Assembly: GCF_035013165.1 (NCBI RefSeq)
Contig: NZ_JAYGJQ010000002.1
Location: 1,488,001-1,552,000 of the forward strand
From: Bacteriovorax sp. PP10
GTDB taxonomy: Bacteria; Bdellovibrionota; Bacteriovoracia; Bacteriovoracales; Bacteriovoracaceae
Reading direction: 5' to 3'
Length of the DNA: 64,000 nt
Part shown: piece by piece, positions 27,509-37,260 of the stretch
How positions within the stretch are numbered: position 1 is the first letter of the stretch
Layout of the letters: every line of letters starts with the position of its first letter
Notes under the pieces: generated by a model
What the model was told of the DNA's origin: nothing
The model's input: only the letters and a program-made list of their open reading frames with translations
Databases searched by the model: none
Translations under genes and position numbers: made by a program

Positions 27509-27850
27509 ATGGCAGTAGCAAATTTAGTAAAAGAAAAAAAAGCTCCTTCAAGAATTGAAACAAAACGTATAGGGATTAAAGAGAAATTCAGCAATCCTAA
27601 TTTCATATATAGTGAGCTTATGAAGTTATTCGCTGAAGGAGACTTTGCTTCAACGACTGATTTAATTTCGGCCTATGTGGCCAATAGCCATAAATATAAA
27701 AATCAAGAAGAGTTCGCAGAGGCGATTGGTACAAATAGACAAACATTACATCGCATGCTTTCAAACGAAAATGTATCTATGAATCTTTACTTTAAAGCAC
27801 TTGAAAGGATTCACGACGATCAAGAAGATAATAAAAATAGTGTAGGGTAA
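27509..27850 (+). CDS. HTH-domain antitoxin (HI1420-type)
   Basis: The 113 residues end in an XRE-type helix-turn-helix (NQEEFAEAIGTNRQTLHRMLS) preceded by a helical segment. Such antitoxins neutralise the toxin by binding and repress the operon. Four bases after its stop the second paralogous lipoprotein starts, so the lipoprotein could be read from the same promoter. Confidence 0.78.
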   Translation: MAVANLVKEKKAPSRIETKRIGIKEKFSNPNFIYSELMKLFAEGDFASTTDLISAYVANSHKYKNQEEFAEAIGTNRQTLHRMLSNENVSMNLYFKALERIHDDQEDNKNSVG

Positions 27851-27854
27851 TTAA

Positions 27855-28292
27855 ATGAAAAAATGTTCTCTTGTTTTGTCTTTAATGATTTTGTCTGCAT
27901 GTTCTACAGTGGTGACTAAAGATAATACTATGACATATCAAAAAGACTATTGCTCGAAAAGGGCACAGGAGTATTTGGGAAGTTATGAATATAAAGTTCC
28001 AAGAGATCGTAATTCTACTCAAAAAAAATTATATGAAATGATACTTGAAAAAAGCAATAACGTTCAGCCATGTTATGTGGAACATGTTCGCAATAATGAA
28101 GTTTATAATGTTTGTATTGTTGTAGGAACGGATAAGAAGGGCGTGCTATCTTTTATTGATATTGAAGATGCACAAAAACCATTGTCAAAGGCCTTTGCGA
28201 AATGTTTAGTCGATGTTTATGGATCAATGAGTTTAAAATCTTTTCCAGATACAAAGGTCATGCAGCCGTTGCTTTTAGACCCTAAAAAATAG
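27855..28292 (+). CDS. Lipoprotein, paralogue of the one at 26323
   Basis: The lipobox SACST marks lipid attachment. The 145-residue product shares with its paralogue the C-terminal blocks CYVEHV, YNVCIVV, FIDIED and KCLVDVY. It follows the antitoxin by four bases. The 3' end overlaps the convergent metallo-hydrolase gene by 11 bp. Its position next to a toxin-antitoxin pair may be chance from a tandem duplication that the pair interrupted. Confidence 0.8.
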   Translation: MKKCSLVLSLMILSACSTVVTKDNTMTYQKDYCSKRAQEYLGSYEYKVPRDRNSTQKKLYEMILEKSNNVQPCYVEHVRNNEVYNVCIVVGTDKKGVLSFIDIEDAQKPLSKAFAKCLVDVYGSMSLKSFPDTKVMQPLLLDPKK

Positions 28293-29151
28293 CGTATGCT
28301 GGTTTTGCCTCGTAACTTAATTTTTCATCACAAACAAAATCTCCCTTCTCATTTTTCTTAACTGTCGACCCAAAAAAAAGTGGGTCGTGTTCAAAAATCA
28401 TCGTCAGATGTTTTGAATTAATGAACTCTAAAAAATTCTTCTTATCAACAGTCGTCACCCCTGGAGAAATGTCATACCCCATAACCCAAGGTATATGCAC
28501 ATGATTAGAAGTCGGAATCAAATCGGCCATATAAATCATCTTCTCATCATAAGCATGAAGCAGATAAGGCGTGTGCCCCATCGAACATTTAAACTTAATC
28601 CCTGGAAGAACATCTCCTTCCATCCCATCAATAAAATGAACTTTATTATTGTCTTCATACCATTTAATCACCGGCATAAAATATTCAATCTGAAATGACC
28701 CTTCATCTCTCACCGTCGGATGCTGAGAGTATTCAAAATGTTTTTTATGAAGATGAATTGTCGCATTTTTTAAAACAGGTTCAATCTTCCCATCAACCAT
28801 TTTCCCAATTCCACCAACGTGATCGAAGTGAAGGTGAGAGATAATTAAATCTGTAACGTCTTCCGGCTTCATTCCAATTTCAGCAAGTGATAATTCAAGT
28901 GGTGATTGTTTTCCAACAACACCAAAACGCGAATCCCATTTTTCACCATGGTAATCACCAATGCCTGTATCGATTAAAATATTCTTCGAACCGTCTTTAA
29001 TTAAAATTAATCGAAGAGCTAACTCAATTCTATTTTGTTCATCGGCCGGATGAACTTTATTCCATAAAGGTTTAGGAATAATCCCAAACATGGCCCCGCC
29101 ATCAAGCTTAAAGCGCGCAGGTTCAAGGGAGAAATATTGTTTACTTTGCAT
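28282..29151 (-). CDS. MBL-fold metallo-hydrolase
   Basis: This 289-residue hydrolase has the metallo-beta-lactamase motif SHLHFDH near the middle, a DTGIG motif before it and a MADLIPT region after it. The fold hydrolyses many substrates, including lactones and thioesters; the substrate here is unknown. I chose the ATG at 29151, since the 29 residues upstream in the same frame look non-coding and no ribosome site supports the longer form. The convergent lipoprotein gene overlaps its end. Confidence 0.8.
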   Translation of the reverse strand: MQSKQYFSLEPARFKLDGGAMFGIIPKPLWNKVHPADEQNRIELALRLILIKDGSKNILIDTGIGDYHGEKWDSRFGVVGKQSPLELSLAEIGMKPEDVTDLIISHLHFDHVGGIGKMVDGKIEPVLKNATIHLHKKHFEYSQHPTVRDEGSFQIEYFMPVIKWYEDNNKVHFIDGMEGDVLPGIKFKCSMGHTPYLLHAYDEKMIYMADLIPTSNHVHIPWVMGYDISPGVTTVDKKNFLEFINSKHLTMIFEHDPLFFGSTVKKNEKGDFVCDEKLSYEAKPAYAIF

Positions 29152-29351
29152 ATCGTTAAGTCCGGGTTTAGAGGGGAAAACGAAGGAATTCCTCTTAAGA
29201 GTAAAAAAAACTTTTGATTTTGGCATTTTTTTTCTCAAAATGACCGATATTGGAAGCGTTGTTCCTTTAAGGACTTAGACGCGGCGATTATCATCATCGA
29301 CGTTCACTGTTAAAAAGTCCAAACACACAAAACTCTTAATGAGGAGAATCT

Positions 29352-30518
29352 ATGAACGTCCATGAGTATCAAGCAAAAGATTTGATGCGCAAATTTGGTA
29401 TTAAAGTATTAAAAGGTGAAGTCGCAAAAACTGTTGAAGAAGCAGTAAAAGGTGCGGAAAAACTTGGTGGAAAAATTTGGGTTGTTAAAGCTCAGATCCA
29501 TGCAGGTGGTAGAGGAAAAGCTGGCGGTGTTAAACTTGCTAAGTCTCTAGACGAAGTAAAAAAATATGCAACTGATATTCTTCATTCAACTCTGGTAACT
29601 CACCAGACTGGTCCTGAAGGAAAAAAAGTAAACACACTTCTAATTGAAGAAGGGTGTAACATCGCTAAGGAATTTTACTTAGGGATCGTACTAGACAGAA
29701 ACACTTCTAAAGTTACATTCATGGCCTCTAAAGAAGGTGGAGTGGAGATTGAAGAAGTTGTTCACAACAATCCAGATGCAATCGTAAAAGTTGCTGTAGA
29801 GCCAGGTGCTGGATACCAACCATACATTGGAAGAATTCTTTCAAACGCTCTTGGATTAGATGCTGCTCAAGCAAAAGAAGCAGACGCTTTCTACAAAGGT
29901 TTATACAAACTTTATGTTGAAACTGACTGTTCAATCGCAGAAATTAACCCACTGGTTTTAACTGCAGACAACCAAATGATCGCACTAGATGCGAAATTAA
30001 ACTTTGATGAAAACGCAATGTTCAGACACCCTGATGTTGCTGCTTACAGAGACCTAACTGAAGAATCAGCTAAAGAAGTTGAAGCTTCAAAATACGGTCT
30101 TTCATACATTGAACTTGATGGAAACATCGGGTGTCTTGTAAACGGTGCTGGTCTTGCTATGGCAACTCTGGATATCGTTCAACTTAACGGTGGAAACGCT
30201 GCGAACTTCCTAGATGTAGGCGGTGGAGCAACGAAAGAAGCTGTAGAGCAAGCATTCAGAATTATTCTTTCTGATGAAAACGTAAAAGCAATTCTTGTTA
30301 ACATCTTCGGTGGGATCATGAAATGTGACATCATCGCAGAAGGTGTAGTTGCTGCTGCAAAAGCTGTTTCTCTAAACGTTCCACTAGTGGTTCGTCTTGA
30401 AGGAACAAACGTAGAGCTTGGAAGAAAAATCTTAAATGAATCTGGATTAGCAATCACTGCTGCGAAAGATTTAGGCGACGCTGCTGTAAAAGTAGTTGCT
30501 GCTGCAAAGGGAGCGTAA
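29352..30518 (+). CDS. sucC: Succinyl-CoA ligase beta subunit
   Basis: SucC is the ATP-grasp subunit that, with SucD, converts succinyl-CoA, ADP (or GDP) and phosphate to succinate, CoA and ATP. The 388 residues start [12 protein letters not shown] as in the family and contain [14 protein letters not shown] and the late GGIMKCD region. A GAGGAG site precedes the ATG. sucD starts three bases after its stop. Confidence 0.96.
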   Translation: MNVHEYQAKDLMRKFGIKVLKGEVAKTVEEAVKGAEKLGGKIWVVKAQIHAGGRGKAGGVKLAKSLDEVKKYATDILHSTLVTHQTGPEGKKVNTLLIEEGCNIAKEFYLGIVLDRNTSKVTFMASKEGGVEIEEVVHNNPDAIVKVAVEPGAGYQPYIGRILSNALGLDAAQAKEADAFYKGLYKLYVETDCSIAEINPLVLTADNQMIALDAKLNFDENAMFRHPDVAAYRDLTEESAKEVEASKYGLSYIELDGNIGCLVNGAGLAMATLDIVQLNGGNAANFLDVGGGATKEAVEQAFRIILSDENVKAILVNIFGGIMKCDIIAEGVVAAAKAVSLNVPLVVRLEGTNVELGRKILNESGLAITAAKDLGDAAVKVVAAAKGA

Positions 30519-30521
30519 TCA

Positions 30522-31421
30522 ATGGCAATCATGATCGATAAAAATACACGTTTAATTACTATCGGTATTACTGGTAAACAAGGAACTTTCCACACGAAGC
30601 AATCTCAAGAGTACGGTACAAACGTAGTTGGTGGGGTTACTCCTGGTAAAGGCGGAACTGTTCACGAAGGATGGCCGGTATTTAACACTGTTAACGAAGC
30701 TGTTAAGAAAACTCAAGCTAACGCTGCGATGGTTTTCGTTCCACCTCCGTTCGCTGCTGATGCAATCTTAGAATGTATCGAAGCAAAAATGCCAATCATC
30801 ATCACAATCACTGAAGGGATTCCTATTTTAGATATGGTTAAAGTAAAAGATGCCCTATCAAGAAACCCAGAAGTAAGACTTGTTGGTCCGAACTGCCCAG
30901 GAGTAATCACTCCAGGACAATGTAAAATCGGAATTATGCCAGGTCACATTCACCTTCCAGGAAGAATCGGGATCATCTCTCGCTCTGGAACACTTACTTA
31001 CGAAGCCGTAGGACAACTTACAGCTCGTGGAATCGGTCAATCAACTTGTGTTGGTATCGGTGGTGACCCAGTTAATGGAACAAACTTCATCGACGTTCTT
31101 GAAATGTTCAACAACGATCCAGACACTGACGGTGTTATCATGATCGGAGAAATCGGGGGATCAGCTGAAACTGATGCTGCTAGATGGATCCAAAAGAACA
31201 TGAAGAAGCCAGTTGTTGGATTTATCGCAGGGGCCGCAGCTCCAAAAGGAAAGAGAATGGGTCACGCAGGTGCTCTAATCTCTGGAGAAGACGATACTGC
31301 TGCAGCGAAGTTTAAAGTTTTAGAAGAATGTGGTATCACAGTGGCAAGATCGCCAGCTGACCTGGCCTCTAAGCTTGAAGAAGCGATGAAAGCAAAAAAC
31401 GTTACGATTAGAAACAAATAA
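30522..31421 (+). CDS. sucD: Succinyl-CoA ligase alpha subunit
   Basis: SucD binds CoA and carries the phosphorylated His, visible near residue 248 in MGHAGALIS. The 299 residues have the CoA-binding start [10 protein letters not shown] and the GPNCPG motif. It is co-transcribed with sucC; ndk follows after 68 bp. The step links TCA-cycle flux, including any from the Paa pathway at the right end of the window, to substrate-level phosphorylation. Confidence 0.96.
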   Translation: MAIMIDKNTRLITIGITGKQGTFHTKQSQEYGTNVVGGVTPGKGGTVHEGWPVFNTVNEAVKKTQANAAMVFVPPPFAADAILECIEAKMPIIITITEGIPILDMVKVKDALSRNPEVRLVGPNCPGVITPGQCKIGIMPGHIHLPGRIGIISRSGTLTYEAVGQLTARGIGQSTCVGIGGDPVNGTNFIDVLEMFNNDPDTDGVIMIGEIGGSAETDAARWIQKNMKKPVVGFIAGAAAPKGKRMGHAGALISGEDDTAAAKFKVLEECGITVARSPADLASKLEEAMKAKNVTIRNK

Positions 31422-31489
31422 TATAGTACGGCTCCAGCAGACTTATAATAATAAATCTGCTGGAACCATCATTCTAAGGGGAAATAAAA

Positions 31490-31912
31490 ATGGAAAGAAC
31501 TTTTTCAATCATTAAGCCAAACGCAGTAGCAGACAACAACATCGGAAACATCATTGGACGTTTCGAGAAAGAAGGTCTTCGTATCGCTGCACTTAAACTT
31601 ACTCACTTATCAAAAGAAAAAGCAGAAGGATTTTATATCGAACACAAAGATAGACCATTCTTTGGTTCACTTGTTGGTTTCATGACTGAAGGACCAGTAG
31701 TTCTTATGGTTCTTGAAGGTGAAAACGCAGTAGAAAAAAACAGAAAGATCATGGGAGCTACAAACCCAGCGAACGCAGAAGAAAACACAATCAGAAAGCT
31801 ATACGCTAAATCGATTGAAGCTAACGCTGTTCACGGATCTGATTCTCAAGCTGCAGCTGATCGCGAGATCAACTACTTCTTCGACAAAAACGAAGTTAAA
31901 GCTAGATACTAA
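31490..31912 (+). CDS. ndk: Nucleoside diphosphate kinase
   Basis: Ndk balances NTP pools by moving the gamma phosphate via a phospho-His. The 140 residues show [12 protein letters not shown] at the start, the [13 protein letters not shown] segment and the active-site His near 115 in [14 protein letters not shown] precedes the ATG. It lies downstream of sucCD and ends at a strong terminator, so the three genes probably form one unit. Confidence 0.96.
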   Translation: MERTFSIIKPNAVADNNIGNIIGRFEKEGLRIAALKLTHLSKEKAEGFYIEHKDRPFFGSLVGFMTEGPVVLMVLEGENAVEKNRKIMGATNPANAEENTIRKLYAKSIEANAVHGSDSQAAADREINYFFDKNEVKARY

Positions 31913-31940
31913 TTTTTTTGAAATAAAAAAGTTAAAATAA

Positions 31941-31970
31941 GAAGGCCCTCTTTCGAGGGCCTTTTTTTAT
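31941..31970. terminator. Bidirectional intrinsic terminator after ndk
   Basis: AAGGCCCTC, a short loop, GAGGGCCTTTTTTT. It ends the sucCD-ndk unit and also lies at the 3' end of the convergent secreted-protein gene. Confidence 0.92.
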
Positions 31971-32437
31971 TTTTTAACAATAATGTCACTATAAATATTG
32001 ATCACTTCATCTAACGAAATGTCTTTAGCTACTTCTTGATCTCTATCGAATCCACCATTAGAAAAACATGTGAATTGAATTTTTCTCTCATTTGAAGCAT
32101 CTAGTGCTTTTAAAACAAATAATTTTCGAGTGTAGAATTTCCCAATAAAGGGTGCGCCGATTAGGCTAGTGCTCTTAGTAGTTGTTAAAAATTTAATAGA
32201 TGTACCAGCTTCATAAGTAGCAGCTTCAACAAAAGCACGATCCATAAGGTGAACTGTACATAGGAAGTCTCCTACATCTCTACGAAGATCAGCACTATTA
32301 TTATCAACAAGGTGTTTACCTTTCTTTGTCGTTTCAATCTTTGAAGTTAAAATAAGTTCATCACCAAGATCAATCGCCATGGCCGGTGCTGATAATGATA
32401 GGATAGATAAAATCATAACAACGTTTAATAGTTTCAT
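31967..32437 (-). CDS. Secreted protein of unknown function
   Basis: The 156-residue product has a signal peptide ending near APAMAID. The mature part has two cysteines (FLCTVH, FTCFSN) about 65 residues apart and a beta-rich look. No family was recognised. It is alone on the minus strand and uses the ndk terminator. Confidence 0.75.
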   Translation of the reverse strand: MKLLNVVMILSILSLSAPAMAIDLGDELILTSKIETTKKGKHLVDNNSADLRRDVGDFLCTVHLMDRAFVEAATYEAGTSIKFLTTTKSTSLIGAPFIGKFYTRKLFVLKALDASNERKIQFTCFSNGGFDRDQEVAKDISLDEVINIYSDIIVKK

Positions 32438-32593
32438 ATGTGCTCCTTGAGTGTGAATTAAATAGAATTTATCATAGAGAAATGTCGGCAGTTATGGCAT
32501 TGAAGTATTTACATGTGCCTGTTTATTTTTTAGACACTCTTTAACAATTTAAAATGAGTTTAGTAGGGGATTTTCTGTTAAACTCTCTTCCTT

Positions 32594-33007
32594 ATGAAAG
32601 AAAAAACCAAAGTCGTCGTCTATATCTTCCGTAATAACAAACAAGAAATCTTAGTTTTCTCTCATAGAGATATCCCTTCGGCCGGAATCCAAGTAGTAGG
32701 CGGAACTGTAGAGCCTTTGGAGGACTTCCCTTCTGCCTTAATTAGGGAGATAATAGAAGAATCAGGACTGCATTTGGAGCTGTCAGAACTCCAAAAAATC
32801 GGCGAGACTAAATACCTCCGTAAAGATCGACCAGAGGTCAATTTACGACATTATTATGAAATTTCACCCCAAAACCTTCCTGATTCATGGGCACACGTTG
32901 TGCATTCTAATGGCGAAGACAACGGACTAGTCTTTGATTTTTTCTGGCTGGAGATTAATGAGGCGAAGACGGTGTTGACCGGAAATTTCGGCGAACTCTT
33001 ACCCTGA
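32594..33007 (+). CDS. Nudix hydrolase
   Basis: A 137-residue Nudix-fold pyrophosphohydrolase. The Nudix box is complete: G, five residues, E, seven residues, then REIIEESGL (near residues 36-57). Such enzymes cleave nucleoside diphosphate derivatives; the substrate cannot be told. No signal peptide is present. It is followed by the carD gene 103 bp downstream, probably with a separate promoter. Confidence 0.88.
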   Translation: MKEKTKVVVYIFRNNKQEILVFSHRDIPSAGIQVVGGTVEPLEDFPSALIREIIEESGLHLELSELQKIGETKYLRKDRPEVNLRHYYEISPQNLPDSWAHVVHSNGEDNGLVFDFFWLEINEAKTVLTGNFGELLP

Positions 33008-33110
33008 AAATCTCTTTAAATTAAGTAGGATATGTAAAGATTACACGACTCATTGTGGCGAAAGCTTCAATGCGTTACCATGACTAGTAAGTATTAAATC
33101 GGAGGTCTAA

Positions 33111-33584
33111 ATGTTTTCAATTGGCGATTATGCAGTCTGCCCCGGGCACGGTGTCGGTCAGATTTGTGACATTGAAGAACGTGAAATGGGCGCTCAGACG
33201 AAGACGTTCTACATCATTAAAATTCTAGCTAACGGTATGACTGTTATGGTCCCTACTGATAGTGAAACGGGTATTCGTGGCCTTGTAGGTGAGCCGGATG
33301 TTGTTCAGGTGTACACATTGCTTGAAGATCACAATATTAAGGTCGATAACTCGACTTGGAACCGTAGATACAGAGAATACTCTGCAAAGATTAAGACTGG
33401 TTCTGTAGTAGAAATTGCTGAAGTTCTTCGTCAGTTATTCCTTTTAAAGGAAAAGAAAAGCCTAAGTTTTGGTGAGAAGAAGATGTTAGACCAGTGCCGC
33501 GAACTGCTGGCGCAGGAATTTTCTTTAACTAACCAAATCGACAAAAATTCAATCAACGAAAAAATTAACTCTTATTTCCAATAA
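33111..33584 (+). CDS. CarD/CdnL-family transcription regulator
   Basis: The N-terminal ~60 residues form the RNA-polymerase-binding Tudor-like domain (FSIGDYAVCPGHGVGQI), and the rest is the helical DNA-contacting domain. CdnL proteins bind the polymerase beta subunit and stabilise open complexes at housekeeping promoters. The length of 157 is normal for the family. ATCGGAGG precedes the ATG. A 26-bp perfect palindrome lies right after the gene. Confidence 0.9.
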   Translation: MFSIGDYAVCPGHGVGQICDIEEREMGAQTKTFYIIKILANGMTVMVPTDSETGIRGLVGEPDVVQVYTLLEDHNIKVDNSTWNRRYREYSAKIKTGSVVEIAEVLRQLFLLKEKKSLSFGEKKMLDQCRELLAQEFSLTNQIDKNSINEKINSYFQ

Positions 33585-33587
33585 TTG

Positions 33588-33625
33588 GCGAAAGAAATAG
33601 TCCTTAAGGACTATTTCTACTTCGC
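33588..33625. repeat. 26-bp perfect palindrome extended to a 38-bp hairpin
   Basis: AGAAATAGTCC, TTAA, GGACTATTTCT is perfectly self-complementary (33593-33618). GCGAA on the left and TTCGC on the right extend the stem across a two-base bulge. It has no T-tract, so it could be a processing site or a weak terminator after carD. Confidence 0.6.
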
Positions 33626-33721
33626 GATGAAAAAATCAAAAAAACAATCTACGTATTTTCGAGTTTCGCCAATCTTATGTTATTCTATGTCTGTCTAACG
33701 TAAGACCTATTGGGAAAAGTC

Positions 33722-35185
33722 ATGGAAAAAATTACTGTATTTAACAATCTTACTCGTTCAAAAGAAATTCTAAAACCGATCGATGGCAACAACATTAAGT
33801 TTTATAGTTGCGGCCCTACAACTTACAATTTTCTTCATGTCGGAAATGCTCGTGCAGCTGTAGTTGCAGATCTTTTTCACAGAACACTTAAAGCATCAGG
33901 CTACAATGTGAAGTTCGTTAGAAACTTTACTGATGTCGATGATAAAATTTTAGAAGCGGCCAATGCTCGTGGGATTCATCCAAGAGAGCACTCTCAAGAA
34001 TTTATCAGAGAGTGTTTAACTGATTATGAATGCCTGGGAATGCTTCCGGCCCATGTGACTCCACTTGTAAGTGAAACTATGCCTGAGATCATTGAGATGA
34101 TTCAGGATTTAATTAAAAATGGATATGCTTACACTGTTGCTAAAGAAGATGGTGCGTCTGAAGTTTTATATAATGTTCCTATGTTCAAAGAGTACGGAAA
34201 ATTATCAAAGATTCAATTAGAGTCTCTTCAGCACGGAGTTCGTGTTGAGTCTGACGTTAATAAAAAACATCCATCGGATTTCGTACTATGGAAACCTGCT
34301 AAAGCAAGTGAGGGCTGGAGCTGGGATTCTCCATGGGGGAAAGGTCGTCCAGGATGGCATATTGAATGTTCTGCTATGGCAAAAAAACATTTAGGAAAAA
34401 CAATCGATCTTCACCACGGTGGAGTGGATTTAATATTCCCTCACCATGAAAATGAAATTGCTCAGTCTGAAGCCGCTAACGGTTGCCAGTTCTGTAACAA
34501 TTGGGCCCATAATGAATTCTTAAATTTTGGTTCAGAGAAAATGTCGAAGTCGCTTGGCAACGTTGTCACGATCAGAAAATTTACTGAAACTTATTCGGGG
34601 TCAATTCTTCGTCACATTTTATTGTCTGTTCACTACCGCTCAAAACTTGAGTGGACGGAAGATTCAATTACAAAAGCGATTGGAGAAATTGAGCGTATTC
34701 ATGAATTCACGATTCATTTATTTGGTGATCAAAAAACTGGAGCTGCGGATCCTGCTGAATTAGCTAAAGTTCAAAAAGCTTTAGTTGATATTAAACATGA
34801 GATGGCAAACGACTTCAACGTTCCAGGAGCGATGGGGATTTTCTTCGGTGTGATTAAAGACTACAACCGCATTTCTAAAAATGGTGTTGATGCTCTTTAC
34901 ACGCACGCGATTATTGAAATCGTAAACTTTATGAAAGATGCAACGGGATTAGTTCATGACTATCCGGAAGAAGTTCTTCGTCAGCTAAATATGGCGAGAA
35001 AGCATTTATCAGGAACGGACAACGCTGGTGGCGACGCTGAAATCGAACAACTTTTAGTTGAGAGAAAAGAGGCGCGTGCGACTAAGAATTGGGCGAAGTC
35101 TGATGAAATCAGAGACCGCTTAAATGCCTTAGGTGTTGTTGTAAAAGATAACCCGGATGGAACAGCGACTTGGAGTTATAAATAG
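33722..35185 (+). CDS. cysS: Cysteinyl-tRNA synthetase
   Basis: CysRS joins cysteine to tRNA-Cys. The 487-residue product has the HIGH-type motif HVGN near residue 38, the KMSKSLGN loop near 270, and the zinc ligands Cys in SCGPTTY, Cys in HIECSAM and His in PHHENEI. I took the ATG at 33722 rather than the TTG four codons before it. The GNAT gene overlaps its stop by one base. Confidence 0.97.
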   Translation: MEKITVFNNLTRSKEILKPIDGNNIKFYSCGPTTYNFLHVGNARAAVVADLFHRTLKASGYNVKFVRNFTDVDDKILEAANARGIHPREHSQEFIRECLTDYECLGMLPAHVTPLVSETMPEIIEMIQDLIKNGYAYTVAKEDGASEVLYNVPMFKEYGKLSKIQLESLQHGVRVESDVNKKHPSDFVLWKPAKASEGWSWDSPWGKGRPGWHIECSAMAKKHLGKTIDLHHGGVDLIFPHHENEIAQSEAANGCQFCNNWAHNEFLNFGSEKMSKSLGNVVTIRKFTETYSGSILRHILLSVHYRSKLEWTEDSITKAIGEIERIHEFTIHLFGDQKTGAADPAELAKVQKALVDIKHEMANDFNVPGAMGIFFGVIKDYNRISKNGVDALYTHAIIEIVNFMKDATGLVHDYPEEVLRQLNMARKHLSGTDNAGGDAEIEQLLVERKEARATKNWAKSDEIRDRLNALGVVVKDNPDGTATWSYK

Positions 35186-35658
35186 TGAGTGAAGTGATCT
35201 CTCTCATAAAAATGACTGAAGACGAGTTCAATGTTTGGTGCAAACGTAGCATTGAAAATTACCGTGATGAGCATATCAAAAACGGTTTAACATTCGCTGA
35301 AGCCCAAAAAAGATCTGATGATGATTTTGGAAGACTTCTTCCAGATGGAGTTAACAGTGTTGATCAACACGTCTTCACGATTAAAGAGAATGGATCGAAA
35401 TGGATCGGGACTCTTTGGTTTGGTGTTCGTGGAGCGGCCGATAATCGTAAAGCTTTTATCTATGACATCATTTTAGATGATGAAACCAGAGGAAAAGGTT
35501 ACGGAAAAAAGGCCATGCAGTTATTAGAAGACGAAGTCAAAAAAGTTGGTCTTCGCCATATTGGTCTGCATGTTTTTGGACATAATAAGATTGCTCGTAG
35601 TCTCTATGAAAAGTTAGGATACGAAACGACGAACGTGAATATGGAAAAGACTTTATGA
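35185..35658 (+). CDS. GNAT-family N-acetyltransferase
   Basis: An acyltransferase of 157 residues with the acetyl-CoA motif TRGKGYGKKAM near residue 105 and the ending SLYEKLGYE. It starts with GTG overlapping the cysS stop by one base. A nitroreductase gene overlaps its end by four bases, so the cysS-GNAT-nitroreductase set is one unit. The substrate is unknown. Confidence 0.85.
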   Translation: MSEVISLIKMTEDEFNVWCKRSIENYRDEHIKNGLTFAEAQKRSDDDFGRLLPDGVNSVDQHVFTIKENGSKWIGTLWFGVRGAADNRKAFIYDIILDDETRGKGYGKKAMQLLEDEVKKVGLRHIGLHVFGHNKIARSLYEKLGYETTNVNMEKTL

Positions 35659-36449
35659 GCGAACCTAAAAACGTTTTCACCGATATGGATGGGAAGTTTG
35701 AAGGCAACGATGCTTTTCAAAAAGAGGGTGGGACTTATTTTAATCCTGCTGAGTTTAGAAAGTTGGTTGAAGCTAGAAGATCTGTTAGAAAATACACTGA
35801 AGAAAAAATCCCCGATGACATTGTGAATGACTGCCTGGATCTGGCGCTTTTAGCTCCGAATTCATCTAATTTACAGCCTTGGGAATTTTATAGAATTAAA
35901 AATGCTGATGTTAAACGTGATGTCGTCACGGCCTGTTTTTCTCAATCAGCAGCGAAAACCTCGGCAGAGTTAATTGTTTGTGTGGCCAGAAGAGATACCT
36001 GGAGAAAACACAGCAAGCAAATGCTCGCAGAGTTTGCAAAACTTCCAGTTGAAACTCCCAAAGTTGCACAAACTTATTACGGAAAACTCGTTCCATTTGT
36101 TTACACGGTGGGATGGTTTAATATTTTAACTCCATTGAAGTGGCTTTTTAATACCATCGTTGGAGTCTTTAAGGTTGTACCGAGAGATCCTATCAGCAGC
36201 TATGGAATGAACGTGTGGGCCGTTAAGTCGACTGCCCTTGCCTGCGAGAACCTGATGCTTGCTTTCCGTGCTCACGGCTATGATACGTGTCCGATGGAAG
36301 GATTCGATTCCTGGAAAGTTAAAAAGGCAGTCGGACTTCCTTGTAAGTCTGAAATCGTCATGATTATTAGTGCGGGTAAGAGAGCGGATGGAGGAGTCTA
36401 TGGACCGAGACTTCGTTTCCCAAATGAGCAATTTATTAAAACTGTTTAA
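35655..36449 (+). CDS. Nitroreductase-family FMN oxidoreductase
   Basis: A 264-residue flavoenzyme with the FMN-binding start ARRSVRKYTEE near residue 40, the APNSSNLQPWEF motif and a late GKRADGGVYG. Family members reduce nitro groups, quinones or flavins with NAD(P)H. It begins with ATGA overlapping the preceding gene. The middle region is slightly more hydrophobic than usual, perhaps for membrane contact. Confidence 0.88.
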   Translation: MSEPKNVFTDMDGKFEGNDAFQKEGGTYFNPAEFRKLVEARRSVRKYTEEKIPDDIVNDCLDLALLAPNSSNLQPWEFYRIKNADVKRDVVTACFSQSAAKTSAELIVCVARRDTWRKHSKQMLAEFAKLPVETPKVAQTYYGKLVPFVYTVGWFNILTPLKWLFNTIVGVFKVVPRDPISSYGMNVWAVKSTALACENLMLAFRAHGYDTCPMEGFDSWKVKKAVGLPCKSEIVMIISAGKRADGGVYGPRLRFPNEQFIKTV

Positions 36450-36458
36450 GGATGAACA

Positions 36459-37259
36459 ATGAAATACTTATTTTTATTTCTAATATCGACTAATGTCATG
36501 GCCGCGGATGCGGATTCAAATTTTTACAATCTTTGTAAAACGACATTACAAAATAATCCTAAAGCACTTCCAGTGTGTGAAACGATTTATCAGAAATTTT
36601 TTGTTAAAAATAATACCTCTGACATTGTGAATATCCAACCTTCGGATGTGGGAGCACCTGCTTCTCCGATTGATAGCAAGGTTCAATTTTTTATCTTTAA
36701 TGATCCCAATTTTGTTTCGGGAATGGCGTACTGCTATTTCGTCTATAGAAACTGGATTACGCCGTCGAGTGTATCACCTGATACTCTTGCTATGAGTGCT
36801 TCAGGATTTTCGATTTTAAACGAAGAAATTCCTGCTTATCAGAAATGGTTAGTGTCAGCAGTTGAAGGAAAGAAGTGCAAAGCGACTGTCGAAAAAGAAG
36901 CTGAAGTGAGTGTCGCAAATCTAGAAAATGCTCTAAAAGGAAAAGTGGCCTTAATTGGATTGAATCCTTTTGCGCTTATTAATTCGCCGGATATTACCAG
37001 TGACAGTGTGATGAAAGAGATGACATTAACTGTGAATCACGAAAGAGTTCACGCTTATCAGGTTGCTTGCCCGGAATTTGAAAAGTGGTCGATTAAAGAG
37101 TGGGAGAAGCTTCCCTTTGCTACAAAAAATACTTATATCAAAAAGTACCCGAGCTACACGTGGAGTATTCCAAAGGTGGCAGGACGTGAGTACATTGCTT
37201 TCTTATATGAAAATGCACCTGCAAATGTTGGTGAACATATTACGAAGTGCAAATTCTAA
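36459..37259 (+). CDS. Secreted protein with HEXXH motif
   Basis: A signal peptide ends near VMAADAD. The 266-residue product contains NHERVHAYQ near residue 195, an HEXXH zinc-protease motif, in a helical context; the third metal ligand is not obvious. Three or four cysteines lie in the mature chain. The family is unknown; a secreted metallopeptidase is possible. It begins nine bases after the nitroreductase stop. Confidence 0.75.
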   Translation: MKYLFLFLISTNVMAADADSNFYNLCKTTLQNNPKALPVCETIYQKFFVKNNTSDIVNIQPSDVGAPASPIDSKVQFFIFNDPNFVSGMAYCYFVYRNWITPSSVSPDTLAMSASGFSILNEEIPAYQKWLVSAVEGKKCKATVEKEAEVSVANLENALKGKVALIGLNPFALINSPDITSDSVMKEMTLTVNHERVHAYQVACPEFEKWSIKEWEKLPFATKNTYIKKYPSYTWSIPKVAGREYIAFLYENAPANVGEHITKCKF

Positions 37260-37260
37260 A

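Noticed and set aside
33008-33110. carD leader as a structured RNA
   Set aside because: A short CATTG/CAATG pairing is present, but nothing matches a known element.
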